Assembly (NCBI RefSeq): GCF_900129455.1
Contig: NZ_FQVU01000002.1
Coordinates: 973,446-1,037,445 of the forward strand
Length of the DNA stretch: 64,000 bases
Source of the DNA: Jatrophihabitans endophyticus
GTDB lineage: Bacteria > Actinomycetota > Actinomycetes > Mycobacteriales > Jatrophihabitantaceae
Reading direction: 5' to 3'
Below the pieces are notes generated by a model, which saw only the letters and a program-made list of their open reading frames with translations, was not told the origin of the DNA and searched no databases. Each line of letters begins with the position of its first letter. Within the stretch, counting starts at the first letter, position 1. The position numbers were made by a program, and so were the translations under genes. Of this stretch, positions 32,434 to 41,731 are shown piece by piece.

Positions 32434-33898
32434 CCCGTCCGCCCCGGGCGCGGGCCGCGACGACGAGGGCGACCGCCGCCACGACGGCCAGCCCCACGCC
32501 GGTCACGACCGTCGCGCTGGTGTCGGCGAAGCCCGGCGGCACGAGCACGCACCCCGCCGCGGCGAGCGCGATCACCCCGCGCCGTCGTTCGCCCGTCGCG
32601 CCGGGCACGAGGCAGAGCAGCCCCCACGTCAGGTACCAGGGGTAGAGGTTCGGGGCGAGCAGCGCGAGCGCGAGGAGGGCGAAGCCGGCGGTGCGCTCGA
32701 CCGGACGGTGCCGGGCGGAGACGAGCAGGTACGCGACCGTGCAGACGCCCGCGGCCGCCGCGCTGATGCGCCCGGCGGTGGCGAGGTCGTCGTAGGACGC
32801 GCCCTGGACGATCGGGGCGAGCAGGCGTCCCGCGGCGTTGCCGGCGGCGTACGGCGTGTGCGCGGCGAACTGCTCCGACAGCGCCCCCAGCCAGCCGAAG
32901 CCGTGCGGCTGCAGGAGACCGGCGGCGACGGCCACCACGCCTGCCACCGCGACGTCGCGGGCGAGGACGAGCCAGACCGGCGCGCGTCGGCGGCCGGCGA
33001 CGTGGACCGCCAGCAGCACGGGCACGACGACGAAGGCCTGCGGCGACACCGACCCGGCGAGCGCGGCGAGGCCGAGGGCGAGGGACCACCGGCGCCGGCG
33101 CGCGGCGAGCAGCGCGGCGAGCACGAGGGCGGTCATCGGCCCGTCGACGTGCGGCGAGGACACGACGTAGAACAGCAGCAGCGGGTTGAGCCCGGCGAGC
33201 ACCATCGCCTGGCGACGCTGCCCGGCGACGGAGTCGGTGTCGGCCGCGCCGGCGATCTCGGCGGCCAGTCTCGTGATGGCGATCGCCGCGAGCACGCCGA
33301 GCACGCGCAGCACGAGCACCGCGCCGAGCGCCGTCCCGCCGGCCACGGTCGGGGCGAGGTGCTGCAGCATCGAGCCGAGCGGGCCCGCCGCGCTCACGGT
33401 GCCCCTCGCGGCCGGGTCGACGGCGTCCACGAGGGTGTCGGCGCCCAGTGACGACGGCGGGTTCGTGTACGGGTCGTGCCCCGCGCGCTGCACGAACCCG
33501 AAGGCGGCGGACGCGTAGGCGGCGGTGTCCATGAGCGGCGGCCCGATCGCGAACGGCGTGCTCCACGCGGCGACGAGCAGCCAGATCCGGTGCTCGGGCA
33601 CCTCGGTGCGCCGGACGATCTCGAGCGCCGCCAGCCACAGCAGCACGAGCAGGACGACCGCGAGCAGCAGCAGCGTGGCGGGAGCCAGCGCGCGCGAGGT
33701 CAGGCCGTGGTCGTCCTGCAGCCCCAGCCAGCCGCTCAGGACGCGGGTCGGCCGGGTGGCGGCCTCGACCCCGCCGGCGGCGACCACGGCGGCCGAGACC
33801 ACGAATCCCGCGATGGCCAGCGCGGCCACCGGTCGGTCGGTGACCTGGCGGCGGGCGGTGTCGAGGCCGTGCAGGGCCTTCTCGGCGAGATCGTTCAT
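32417..33898 (-). CDS. Polyprenol-phosphate-mannose-dependent mannosyltransferase (MptA/MptB-like)
   Basis: A 493-residue membrane glycosyltransferase of the GT-C type with about 12 helices. Family features: SAAFGFVQRAGHDPYTNPPS, an early luminal loop; LNPLLLFYVVSSPHVDGP after it; and LLAPNLYPWYLTWGLL near the C-terminus. The family builds the alpha-1,6-mannan core of lipomannan in actinobacteria. The acidic donor-site residues are not the usual DE pair; the visible candidate is the HxDG. The acceptor in this organism is unknown. ATG 33898 is the first start. The neighbouring genes do not help. Confidence 0.8.
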   Translation of the reverse strand: MNDLAEKALHGLDTARRQVTDRPVAALAIAGFVVSAAVVAAGGVEAATRPTRVLSGWLGLQDDHGLTSRALAPATLLLLAVVLLVLLWLAALEIVRRTEVPEHRIWLLVAAWSTPFAIGPPLMDTAAYASAAFGFVQRAGHDPYTNPPSSLGADTLVDAVDPAARGTVSAAGPLGSMLQHLAPTVAGGTALGAVLVLRVLGVLAAIAITRLAAEIAGAADTDSVAGQRRQAMVLAGLNPLLLFYVVSSPHVDGPMTALVLAALLAARRRRWSLALGLAALAGSVSPQAFVVVPVLLAVHVAGRRRAPVWLVLARDVAVAGVVAVAAGLLQPHGFGWLGALSEQFAAHTPYAAGNAAGRLLAPIVQGASYDDLATAGRISAAAAGVCTVAYLLVSARHRPVERTAGFALLALALLAPNLYPWYLTWGLLCLVPGATGERRRGVIALAAAGCVLVPPGFADTSATVVTGVGLAVVAAVALVVAARARGGRVSAAE

Positions 33899-34025
33899 CG
33901 GCTCTCAGGACGGGCGGCAGGTGCGCCGAGGGTATCGACCCGAACCGAACCCGAATACTTCCCGACGCTCGCGCGTACACGCGCACCGCAGAGTGATCAC
34001 GTACCGCACTCGAGAAGGAGCATTC

Positions 34026-34523
34026 GTGAACCTCACCTATCGCAAGACCCTCGCCGCCGGCGGGACGTTCGTCGCCCTGCTGGGTGTCGGCGGCACCGCG
34101 CTCGCGACCACCGGTTCGGGCACGCTGACCGGCGCCGGCGCGCAGCAGGCGGCGGCACCGACGGCGACCCCGAGCGGGAGCACGGCCAAGCCGGCCGGGA
34201 AGCACGCGAAGAAGCACGGCGCCCTGCGAGGGGTCGAGCACGCCCAGATCGTGACGCGCCACAAGGGCGCCACGGTGACCCGCACGATCTACCACGGCAC
34301 CGTGACCGCGGTGTCCTCGTCCTCGCTGACCGTGAAGGCCGCGGACGGCAAGTCGCAGGCCTATGCGCTGAACGGTGACACCAAGTACCGCGAGCGCAGC
34401 AAGGGGCACAAGCCCACCGCCTCGTCGCTGTCGAAGATCGCGAAGGGCGACAACGTCGCGGTCGTCGGCACCGGGACGAGCAAGGTCACCGCGAAGCACG
34501 TCGTGGAACTGCCGAAGAAGTAG
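34026..34523 (+). CDS. Secreted DUF5666-like protein
   Basis: A 165-residue exported protein: signal peptide about 1-32 (MNLTYRKTLAAGGTFVALLG), an Ala/Thr/Pro-rich then Lys/His-rich linker, and a C-terminal beta domain. The domain has TIYHGTVTAVSSSSLTVKAADGKSQAYALN and KGDNVAVVGTGTSKVTAKHVVEL, the strand pattern of the DUF5666 (OB-like) family found next to regulatory systems. GTG 34026 has AGAAGGAGC about 8 bases upstream. It is convergent with the histidine kinase gene (stops 4 bases apart). Function unknown. Confidence 0.75.
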   Translation: MNLTYRKTLAAGGTFVALLGVGGTALATTGSGTLTGAGAQQAAAPTATPSGSTAKPAGKHAKKHGALRGVEHAQIVTRHKGATVTRTIYHGTVTAVSSSSLTVKAADGKSQAYALNGDTKYRERSKGHKPTASSLSKIAKGDNVAVVGTGTSKVTAKHVVELPKK

Positions 34524-34527
34524 CCCG

Positions 34528-35892
34528 TCAGGCCGGGGGCAGGCGCACGGTGAAGCGGGCGCCGCCCTCGGCCGCGTGGCCGGCCTCGACCGTCCCGCCG
34601 AGACGCGTGACGAGACCGTGGACGATCGCGAGGCCGAGCCCGGTGCCGACCCGCCGCTCGCCGCGGTAGCGCTCGTAGAGCGCGCCCTGCTCGAACGCGA
34701 CGGCGAGGTCGTCGGGTGCGAGGCCGGGGCCGCCGTCGCGCACCTCGGCCACCGCCGCCCCCGGCTCGGTGCGGACGGCGAGCACGACGGGGCGGCCGGC
34801 CGGAGTCACGCGCAGGGCGTTGTCGAACAACCCGTCGAGCACCTGGCGGACGCGGACGGCGTCGGTGCGGGCCGGCAGCTCGGCGGCCGCGGCCTCGAGG
34901 CGGAACTCGACCCCCGCCGCCGCGCACCGGTCCTGCCACACCCGCGCCGCGTCGCCGGCGAGCGCGACGAGGTCCACCCGGGCGAGGTCGACCCGGAAGT
35001 CCTGGGCCCCGAGGCGGGCGAGGTCGAGCAGGTCGCCGACCAGCCGCTCGAGGCGCCGGGCCTCGCCGAGCACGACCGCACCGACGCGGGCCGTCTCGTC
35101 CGCCGGCACGATGCCGTCGGCCAGGGACTCGGCGTACCCGGAGATCGCGGTGAGCGGCGTGCGCAGGTCGTGCGAGACCGAGAGCAGGAAGTCGCGCTGC
35201 CGGGCCTCCGAGTGCGCGAGCGCGCCGGCGATGCCGTTCACGGCGTCGCTGACCTCGACGACCTCGCGCGGGCCCTGGGCCGGGAGCACGACGTCGCGGT
35301 TCCCCGCGGCCACGGAGTGCGCAGCCGCCGCGGTGCGACGCAGTGGGCGGGCGAGCCGCCAGGCGACGACGAAGCCGAGCAACGCGGCGACCGCCCCGGC
35401 GACGAGCAGGGCCAGTGCGATCCGGCGGATCGCCCGCTCGTCGGCCGCGGTCGCGTCGCGGCGGGCCTGCACGAGCACGAGCGCCCGCCCGTCACCGACC
35501 GCGCGCCCCTCGACGAAGACCGTCGTCCCGCCCGCGTCCCGCGTCGCGGACAGCTCGGCGCCGGAGCGCAGCCGCGCGAGATCGGCCGGCGTCAGCGCGC
35601 GGCGTACGAGGGTCGCGTTGGTGCGGACCCGGCCGCGGGCGCCCACGAGGCCGACCCGGATGCGGGCCTGCCGCAGTGCCGTCGTGACCTGGCGTTGCGC
35701 CGCCGGTCGGTCGACGGTCACCGTCTGCGCGATGTCGGCGGTCCGCGCGAGCGCGCGTCGGCCGGTGTCGGCGCCGGACGTGCGGATCAGCCCCGTCGCG
35801 AGCACTCCCGCGACCAGCGCGGTCACGACGACGATCCCGACGCTGAGCAGCGCGATACGAGTGGCGAGGGTGGTGCGCCGTCGCCGGCTCAT
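34528..35892 (-). CDS. Sensor histidine kinase
   Basis: A 454-residue membrane kinase with two transmembrane helices around a periplasmic domain of about 130 residues, then HAMP (about 195-245), the dimerisation/phospho-acceptor box LSVSHDLRTPLTAISGY, and the ATPase domain with DNALRVTPAG (N box), VRDGGPGLAPDD (G1) and RRVGTGLGLAIVHGL (G2). It phosphorylates the adjacent OmpR-type regulator. Its ATG overlaps the regulator stop (ATGA), so the pair is translated together. The sensed signal is unknown. Upstream in-frame starts inside the regulator were rejected. Confidence 0.93.
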   Translation of the reverse strand: MSRRRRTTLATRIALLSVGIVVVTALVAGVLATGLIRTSGADTGRRALARTADIAQTVTVDRPAAQRQVTTALRQARIRVGLVGARGRVRTNATLVRRALTPADLARLRSGAELSATRDAGGTTVFVEGRAVGDGRALVLVQARRDATAADERAIRRIALALLVAGAVAALLGFVVAWRLARPLRRTAAAAHSVAAGNRDVVLPAQGPREVVEVSDAVNGIAGALAHSEARQRDFLLSVSHDLRTPLTAISGYAESLADGIVPADETARVGAVVLGEARRLERLVGDLLDLARLGAQDFRVDLARVDLVALAGDAARVWQDRCAAAGVEFRLEAAAAELPARTDAVRVRQVLDGLFDNALRVTPAGRPVVLAVRTEPGAAVAEVRDGGPGLAPDDLAVAFEQGALYERYRGERRVGTGLGLAIVHGLVTRLGGTVEAGHAAEGGARFTVRLPPA

Positions 35893-36584
35893 GCGGACGC
35901 GTTCTCGGCGGCGTAACCGACTCCACGCACCGTCCGGATGGGGCTGGCGTCGCCCAGTTTTGCGCGCAACTGCGCGATGTGGACGTCGACGGTGCGGGCG
36001 CCGGCCACCGACGAGTACCCCCACACCTCGCTGAGCAGCTGCTCGCGGGTAAAGACCTGCCCCGGCCGGCGCATCAGGTGCGCGAGCAGGTCGAACTCGG
36101 TCACCGTCAGCGCGAGCTCCTCGTCCCCGCGGAACGCGCGTCGTCGGACGGTGTCGAGCGTGACGCCGCCGACCGTCCGCGGCGCGCTGCTGGGCGGGCC
36201 CTGCGCGCGGCGCAGCACGCCGCCGATCCGGGCGACGAGCTCGCGTGGGGAGAACGGCTTGGTGACGTAGTCGTCCGCACCCAGCTCGAGGCCGATGATC
36301 CGGTCGACCTCGTCGTCGCGGGCGGTCACGAACAGCACCGGCGTCCAGTCCTCCGCGGCCCGTAGCCGACGGCAGATCTCGACGCCGTCGAGCCCCGGCA
36401 GGCCGACGTCGAGCACGATCGCCGCCGGCCGGTGCCGCCGCACCGCATCCAGCGCGCGGTCGCCGCGACCCTCGATCTCGACCCGGTAGCCGGCTCCGGA
36501 CAGGTTCAGCCGGATGACGTCGGCGATCGCAGGCTCGTCCTCGACGACGAGCACGAGACCGCGCGGCCGGTCGGCAGCGGGCAC
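35889..36584 (-). CDS. OmpR/PhoB-family response regulator
   Basis: A 231-residue two-domain regulator. The receiver has acidic pocket VVEDEPAI, phosphoacceptor Asp59 in IVLDVGLPGLDG, and Lys in YVTKPFSPREL. The winged-helix DNA-binding domain ends with VRGVGYAAENASA. It is first in the pair with the kinase, whose start it overlaps by 4 bases. It is divergent from the oxidoreductase-TPR gene across a 101-base gap. Confidence 0.95.
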   Translation of the reverse strand: MPAADRPRGLVLVVEDEPAIADVIRLNLSGAGYRVEIEGRGDRALDAVRRHRPAAIVLDVGLPGLDGVEICRRLRAAEDWTPVLFVTARDDEVDRIIGLELGADDYVTKPFSPRELVARIGGVLRRAQGPPSSAPRTVGGVTLDTVRRRAFRGDEELALTVTEFDLLAHLMRRPGQVFTREQLLSEVWGYSSVAGARTVDVHIAQLRAKLGDASPIRTVRGVGYAAENASA

Positions 36585-36685
36585 CCCGGGAACGATAGCG
36601 GGGTCACGACGGACGCACGTTCGGATCGTGTTCGGGCTACTATTCGACTATTCCCGCTCATATCCGTAGGCAAAGAGGGGTAACG

Positions 36686-39337
36686 ATGCCTGACTGTACC
36701 GGGCCCGCCGTCGTCGCCGTCGTCGGAGCGGGGGCGAGCGGGACGCTGACCGCCGTCCACGTCGCCCGCGCCGCGGCGGCGGCCCGGCGCAGCGTCGACA
36801 TCGTGCTGGTGGAGCCGGCCGAGGTCGCCGAGGGTCTCGCGTACTCGACGCGCGACCCCCGGCACCGCCTCAACGTCCCGGCCAAGGGCATGAGCGCCTT
36901 CCCGGACGATCCCGAGCACTTCCTGCGCTGGCTGCGCCGCCACGTCGCCGTCGACTTCCCGGCCGGCGGGTTCGCGCCGCGCATGCAGTACGCCGAGTAC
37001 CTCGCCGCGTGCCTCGCCGACGAGACGGGGGGCGACTCGGTCCGGTGCACGCAGGTCCGCGCCCGGGCCACCGACGTGCGTCGGCACGGCCGCCGGCTGC
37101 GGATCACCCTCGACGACGGGACCAGCCGCCCCGCGGACGCCGTCGTGCTCGCGACCGGTCACGGCGCGCCGGCCGTGTCGTGGGCACCCGAGGCGCTGCG
37201 CCGCTCGCACCGCTTCGTCGCCGACCCCTGGCGGGGGTCGGCGGCCCCGGCCGTCCGCAGCGGCGACGAGATCCTGCTCGTCGGCGCCGGGCTGACGATG
37301 GCCGACATGGCCCAGCGCTGGGGCCGGGCCGGGGTACGGGTGCACGTCGTGTCGCGTCACGGGATGCTGCCGCTGCCGCACGCGCGCGATCCGCAGTCCC
37401 CGGCCGCGGCGCCCGAGCTGCCCGACACCGCGCCGCTCACCCTGCGCGACGTGCGGCGGGTCGTCTTCGACGCCGTGCGGGCCAACGACGGCGACTGGCG
37501 CCGCGTGATCGACGGGTTGCGTCCGGTGACGACCACGCTGTGGTCGCGCATGGACGAGCACGCCCGGCGCGGCTTCCTGCGCACGGCCGCCCGCCGCTGG
37601 GACCGCGTCCGCCACCGGGTCGACCCGGCCGTGGACGCCTGGCTGCGGGAGCGGGTCGCCGACGGCTCGCTCGTGGTGCACGCCGGGGAGGTCAGCGACG
37701 CCCGCGAGGTCGCGGGCGGGCTCGCGGTCGAGCTCGGCGACGGCACCACCGTGCGCGCCGCGGCCGTCTTCAACTGCACGGGCACGTGTGTGGCGGTGCA
37801 GCAGGACGAGGACCCGCTCGTGCTCAACCTGCTCAACGCCGGCACCGCGCAGGCCGGGCCGCTCGACCTCGGCTTCGCCACCGACCCCGCCGGGCGCCTC
37901 GTCCCCGCGTCCGGTCCGGCCGCCTCGATCTGGGCGATCGGGCCGCTGCGTCGCGGCCAGCTGTGGGAGAGCACGGCCGTCCCCGAGATCCGCAGCCAGG
38001 CCGCCGACCTCGCCGCCGATCTCGTCGCCACGCTCCCGGCGCCGTCGCTGCGGCGCCGCGCGCGGGACCCCTACGGGCTGCCGCTCACCGCGACCGACGG
38101 GGCGGCGCAGGCCTACGTCGAGGCGCTGGGCCGCATCCTGCGCGTGCAGTCGGGCGCCGAGGACCTCCTCGCCGAGGCCGTCAGCACCGACCCCGACTTC
38201 GCGCTCGGCCACGCCGTGCAGGCGCTGCTCGGCGTCGAATGGGGCGCCGACGTCGACGTCGCGTCGTCGCTGCATGCCGCGCACCGCGCGATGGCGAAGG
38301 GCGACGAGCGTGAGCGGCGCTTCGTCGAGGTCGCGACCGCCCGCGTGCGCGAGCCCGGCGCGGCGTCGGCCGCGAGCCTGCTCGCCTACATCCAGACCTA
38401 CCCCGAGGACGCCCTGGCGGTCAGCATCGCCGTCCCGACCATCGCCTTCGGCGGTGCCACCGAGATCCCGGCCGAGGCGTGGGCGCTCGTCGAGGGGCTC
38501 ACCCCCGCGTACGGCGGTGACTGGTGGCACCGCGGCCTGCTCGCCTTCGTCCGCCAGGAGCAGGGCCGCTGGGACGAGGCACGCGAGCTCGCCGACCGGT
38601 CCCTGGCCGAGGAGCCCGCCGCCGGGCACGCCGTCCACGCCCGCACCCACGTGCACTACGAGACCGGCGACCACGCGGCCGGCCTCGCCTGGCTCGACGG
38701 CTGGATCACCACCTGTGGCGCGCGCGCGTCGCACCGCGCGCACTTCTCCTGGCACGCGGCGCTGCACGAGCTCGCCCTCGGTGACGACCGGGCGGCGCTG
38801 CGTCGCTATACCGGGCAGCTGGCCCCGCCGACGGTGTCCGGCGTCCGGGCGCTCGTCGACTCGGCGTCGCTGCTGTGGCGGGGCTACGTCAACGGGGCGT
38901 GGGGCAGTGCCGACGTCGGCGAGGTGCTCGCCTCGGTGCCGGCCGACCTCGTCGCCGACCCGCCTACGCCGTTCATCGGGCTGCACGCGGCGGTCGCGCT
39001 CGCAGCGGCGGGGGACTGCCAGGGCCTCGCCCGGCTGCGTCGCTCGGCGTCCCGGCGGCCCGAGCCCGCGTTCCGCGACACGCTCGCGCCGCTCGCCGAC
39101 GCGCTGGCCGATCTCGTCCACGGTGACGCCGACCGCGCGACCGAGGAGTTGCTGGGCCTGCGCGGGGTCGAGGCGCTCGGTGGCAGCGCGGCGCAGCGCG
39201 AGATCGTCGAGGAGACGCTCATCCTCGCCGCGACCCGGGCCGGCCGGCACGACGTCGCCCGCGGGATCCTGCTCGGCCGCCTCGAGCGGCGCCGTTCGCC
39301 CCGCAACACGCGTCGCTGCGCGCAGCTCCCGGGCTGA
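36686..39337 (+). CDS. FAD/NAD(P)-binding oxidoreductase fused to TPR (TTC38-like) domain
   Basis: An 883-residue fusion. Residues about 1-470: a FAD-dependent module with the dinucleotide motif VVGAGASGTLTAVHVARAA, a second LLVGAGLTMADMAQRW (about 196) and HRLNVPAKGMSAFPDDPEHF; this resembles the YdhS/NAD_binding_9 group. Residues about 480-880: a TPR-rich segment (DPDFALGHAVQALLGVEWGA, HAAHRAMAKGDERERRFVEV) like the TTC38 family. The two usually occur as separate proteins. The strong AGAGGGGTAACG Shine-Dalgarno fixes the ATG. It may be an enzyme tethered to a protein scaffold; substrate unknown. It starts the plus-strand run before the acyl-CoA dehydrogenases. Confidence 0.8.
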   Translation: MPDCTGPAVVAVVGAGASGTLTAVHVARAAAAARRSVDIVLVEPAEVAEGLAYSTRDPRHRLNVPAKGMSAFPDDPEHFLRWLRRHVAVDFPAGGFAPRMQYAEYLAACLADETGGDSVRCTQVRARATDVRRHGRRLRITLDDGTSRPADAVVLATGHGAPAVSWAPEALRRSHRFVADPWRGSAAPAVRSGDEILLVGAGLTMADMAQRWGRAGVRVHVVSRHGMLPLPHARDPQSPAAAPELPDTAPLTLRDVRRVVFDAVRANDGDWRRVIDGLRPVTTTLWSRMDEHARRGFLRTAARRWDRVRHRVDPAVDAWLRERVADGSLVVHAGEVSDAREVAGGLAVELGDGTTVRAAAVFNCTGTCVAVQQDEDPLVLNLLNAGTAQAGPLDLGFATDPAGRLVPASGPAASIWAIGPLRRGQLWESTAVPEIRSQAADLAADLVATLPAPSLRRRARDPYGLPLTATDGAAQAYVEALGRILRVQSGAEDLLAEAVSTDPDFALGHAVQALLGVEWGADVDVASSLHAAHRAMAKGDERERRFVEVATARVREPGAASAASLLAYIQTYPEDALAVSIAVPTIAFGGATEIPAEAWALVEGLTPAYGGDWWHRGLLAFVRQEQGRWDEARELADRSLAEEPAAGHAVHARTHVHYETGDHAAGLAWLDGWITTCGARASHRAHFSWHAALHELALGDDRAALRRYTGQLAPPTVSGVRALVDSASLLWRGYVNGAWGSADVGEVLASVPADLVADPPTPFIGLHAAVALAAAGDCQGLARLRRSASRRPEPAFRDTLAPLADALADLVHGDADRATEELLGLRGVEALGGSAAQREIVEETLILAATRAGRHDVARGILLGRLERRRSPRNTRRCAQLPG

Positions 39338-39414
39338 CCGCCCCCCACCTGCCTGCAACCGGCTCCCGGCGGGCATGCTGTGGTTACCAGCAGGTAGACC
39401 CCGGGAGCCCGTCC

Positions 39415-40611
39415 ATGGACATCGTCCTCAGCAAGGAGGAGAGGGCGTTCGCCGAGCAGATGCGGACGTTCTTCACCACCGAGATCCCCAGCGAGATCCG
39501 CGAGCGGCTCGCGCACGGCGGGCACCCGTCGCGCGAGGACATCGTGACCTCGCAGCGGATCATGAACGAGCACGGGCTCGCCGTCCCGCACTGGCCGACC
39601 GAGTGGGGTGGCCAGGACTGGACGCCCGTCCAGCGGCACCTGTGGTCGGAGGAGATGCTGCTCGCGCACGCCCCGGCGCCGCTGTCGTTCAACACGCAGA
39701 TGATCGGCCCGGTCATCGCGACCTTCGGCTCGCCGGAGCTGAAGGAACGCTTCCTGCCCAAGACCGCGAACCTCGACATCTGGTGGTGCCAGGGCTTCTC
39801 CGAGCCCAACGCCGGTTCCGACCTCGCCTCGCTGAAGACCACCGCGGTACGCGAGGGCGACGAGTACGTCGTCAACGGTCAGAAGACGTGGACGACGCTG
39901 GGCCAGTACGCCGACTGGATCTTCTGCCTCGTCCGGACCGACCCCGAGGTCAAGAAGCAGCGCGGCATCTCGATGCTGCTCGTCGACATGGCGACGCCCG
40001 GCGTCACCGTCCGGCCCATCCACCTCATCGACGGCGGCTACGAGGTCAACGAGGTCTTCTTCGACAACGTCCGGGTGCCGGTCGACAACCTCGTGGGCGA
40101 GGAGAACTCCGGCTGGGACCAGGCCAAGTTCCTGCTCGGCAACGAGCGCACCGGCGTCGTCGCGGTCGGCCAGACCAAGGCCCGCATCAAGCGGATCAAG
40201 CAGGTCGCGGCCGAGACCCGGTCCAACGGCCGTGCCCTCATCGACGACCCGCTGTTCCGCGCCCGGCTCACCAAGCTCGAGATCGAGCTCACCGCGATCG
40301 AGATGTCCGTGCTGCGCGTGCTCGACGGCGAGCGCCGCCGCGGCCCCGGCACGCCCGACCCGGTGTCGTCGGTGCTGAAGTTCAAGGGCTCGGAGCTGCA
40401 GCAGGAGGCCACCGAGCTGCTGGTCGACGTCCTCGGCCCGGCCGGACTGGCCTACCGCGAGTCGACCGACGTCCCGGACGGCTTCGCGGCGCTGCCCGAC
40501 GGTGCCGTCGACGCGCTGCCGACGTACTTCAACTGGCGCAAGGCCTCGATCTACAGCGGGTCCAACGAGGTCCAGCGCACCATCATCGCCAAGCAGATCC
40601 TGAAGTTCTGA
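39415..40611 (+). CDS. Acyl-CoA dehydrogenase, large-type subunit
   Basis: A 398-residue flavoenzyme subunit that oxidises acyl-CoA thioesters at alpha-beta. Family parts: WWCQGFSEPNAGSDLASLKT (FAD/substrate loop) and GGYEVNEVFFDNVRVPVDNLV. The C-terminal IYSGSNEVQRTIIAKQIL has Ser381 where classical medium-chain enzymes have the catalytic Glu (IYEGT). It is paired with another, smaller dehydrogenase 10 bases downstream, the layout of heteromeric enzymes such as pimeloyl-CoA or sterol side-chain dehydrogenases. The base may come from another residue or the partner. GGGAGCCCGTCC precedes the ATG. Confidence 0.92.
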   Translation: MDIVLSKEERAFAEQMRTFFTTEIPSEIRERLAHGGHPSREDIVTSQRIMNEHGLAVPHWPTEWGGQDWTPVQRHLWSEEMLLAHAPAPLSFNTQMIGPVIATFGSPELKERFLPKTANLDIWWCQGFSEPNAGSDLASLKTTAVREGDEYVVNGQKTWTTLGQYADWIFCLVRTDPEVKKQRGISMLLVDMATPGVTVRPIHLIDGGYEVNEVFFDNVRVPVDNLVGEENSGWDQAKFLLGNERTGVVAVGQTKARIKRIKQVAAETRSNGRALIDDPLFRARLTKLEIELTAIEMSVLRVLDGERRRGPGTPDPVSSVLKFKGSELQQEATELLVDVLGPAGLAYRESTDVPDGFAALPDGAVDALPTYFNWRKASIYSGSNEVQRTIIAKQILKF

Positions 40612-40621
40612 GGTAGCCGAC

Positions 40622-41731
40622 ATGGAACTCGACCTGACCGACGAGCAGAAGATGCTGGCCGACGCCGTGCGCAGCCTGCTCGACAAGCGCTACGACGCCA
40701 ACGCCCGGCTGCAGCTGCTCGAGGGTGACGGCTGGAGCCGTGACCTGTGGCGCCAGTACGCCGAGCTCGGTCTGCTGGGGCTCACCGTCGACGAGCAGTG
40801 CGGCGGTGCCGGCATGGGCAGCGGCGAGCTCGCCGTCGTCATGGAGCAGTTCGGCCGCGCCCTCGTCCTCGAACCGTTCGTCGCCACCGTCGTGCTCGGC
40901 GCGTCGCTGGTGTCGGCGGCGGGAACGCCGGAGCAGAAGCAGGAGCTGTTGCCCGACGTCGCCGCCGGCGAGACGCTCCTCGCCTTCGCGCACACCGAGG
41001 CCGGCTCCCGGTGGTCGCTCACCGACGTCACGACGACGGCGACGCCCGCAGGCGGGGACTGGACGCTCGACGGCGAGAAGATCGCCGTCCTGGGCGGCGA
41101 CGTCGCCGACCAGCTGCTCGTCACGGCGCGGACGCCGGAGGGCGAGGTCGGGCTCTTCCTCGTGGCGGCCGCGGACGTGCGACGCGACACCTACCGCCAG
41201 CAGGACGGCCTCGGCGGGGCCGACGTCCTGCTCGCCGGGACGTCGGCGCGCGCCCTCGGTACGCCGGGGGAGTCCCTCGCCGCGATCGAGCTCGTCGTCG
41301 ACACCGCCACCGCGATGCTGTGCGCCGAGGCCGTCGGCGCCATGGAGCGCATGCTGTGGCTGACCGTCGACTACCTCAAGACACGGCAGCAGTTCGGCAT
41401 CCCGATCGCGACCTTCCAGGCGCTGCAGTTCCGCGCGGCCGACATGTTCGTGTCGTTGGAGCAGGCCCGCAGCATGTCCATGCTGGCGCAGCGCGCGCTG
41501 GCCGTCGACGATCCGGCGGAGCGGCACCGCATGGTCGCGGCGGCCAAGGTGCAGATCGACCTGTCGTCGCGCCACGTCGGGCAGGACGCGATCCAGCTGC
41601 ACGGCGGCATCGGGATGACGATGGAGTACCCGGTGGGTCACTACGTGAAGCGCACGGCCGTCATTGCCAAGACCTTCGCCGACACCGACACACTGCTCGA
41701 GGCGGTCGGCAGCGGACCCGGGCTCATCTAG
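40622..41731 (+). CDS. Acyl-CoA dehydrogenase, small-type subunit
   Basis: A 369-residue partner of the preceding dehydrogenase. It starts with the typical N-terminal helices MELDLTDEQKMLADAVRSLL. The C-terminus has the core IQLHGGIGMTMEYPVGHYVK, which contacts FAD. It is somewhat divergent in the middle. It lies 10 bases after the first subunit with GAGGTAGCC before its ATG, so an alpha-beta complex is likely. Its stop overlaps the next start by one base (TAGTG). Substrate unknown. Confidence 0.9.
   Translation: MELDLTDEQKMLADAVRSLLDKRYDANARLQLLEGDGWSRDLWRQYAELGLLGLTVDEQCGGAGMGSGELAVVMEQFGRALVLEPFVATVVLGASLVSAAGTPEQKQELLPDVAAGETLLAFAHTEAGSRWSLTDVTTTATPAGGDWTLDGEKIAVLGGDVADQLLVTARTPEGEVGLFLVAAADVRRDTYRQQDGLGGADVLLAGTSARALGTPGESLAAIELVVDTATAMLCAEAVGAMERMLWLTVDYLKTRQQFGIPIATFQALQFRAADMFVSLEQARSMSMLAQRALAVDDPAERHRMVAAAKVQIDLSSRHVGQDAIQLHGGIGMTMEYPVGHYVKRTAVIAKTFADTDTLLEAVGSGPGLI

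Noticed and set aside
36506..39376. 956-codon open frame on the minus strand
   Set aside because: Antisense to the oxidoreductase-TPR fusion; Arg/Asp/Val-rich with no recognisable domain.
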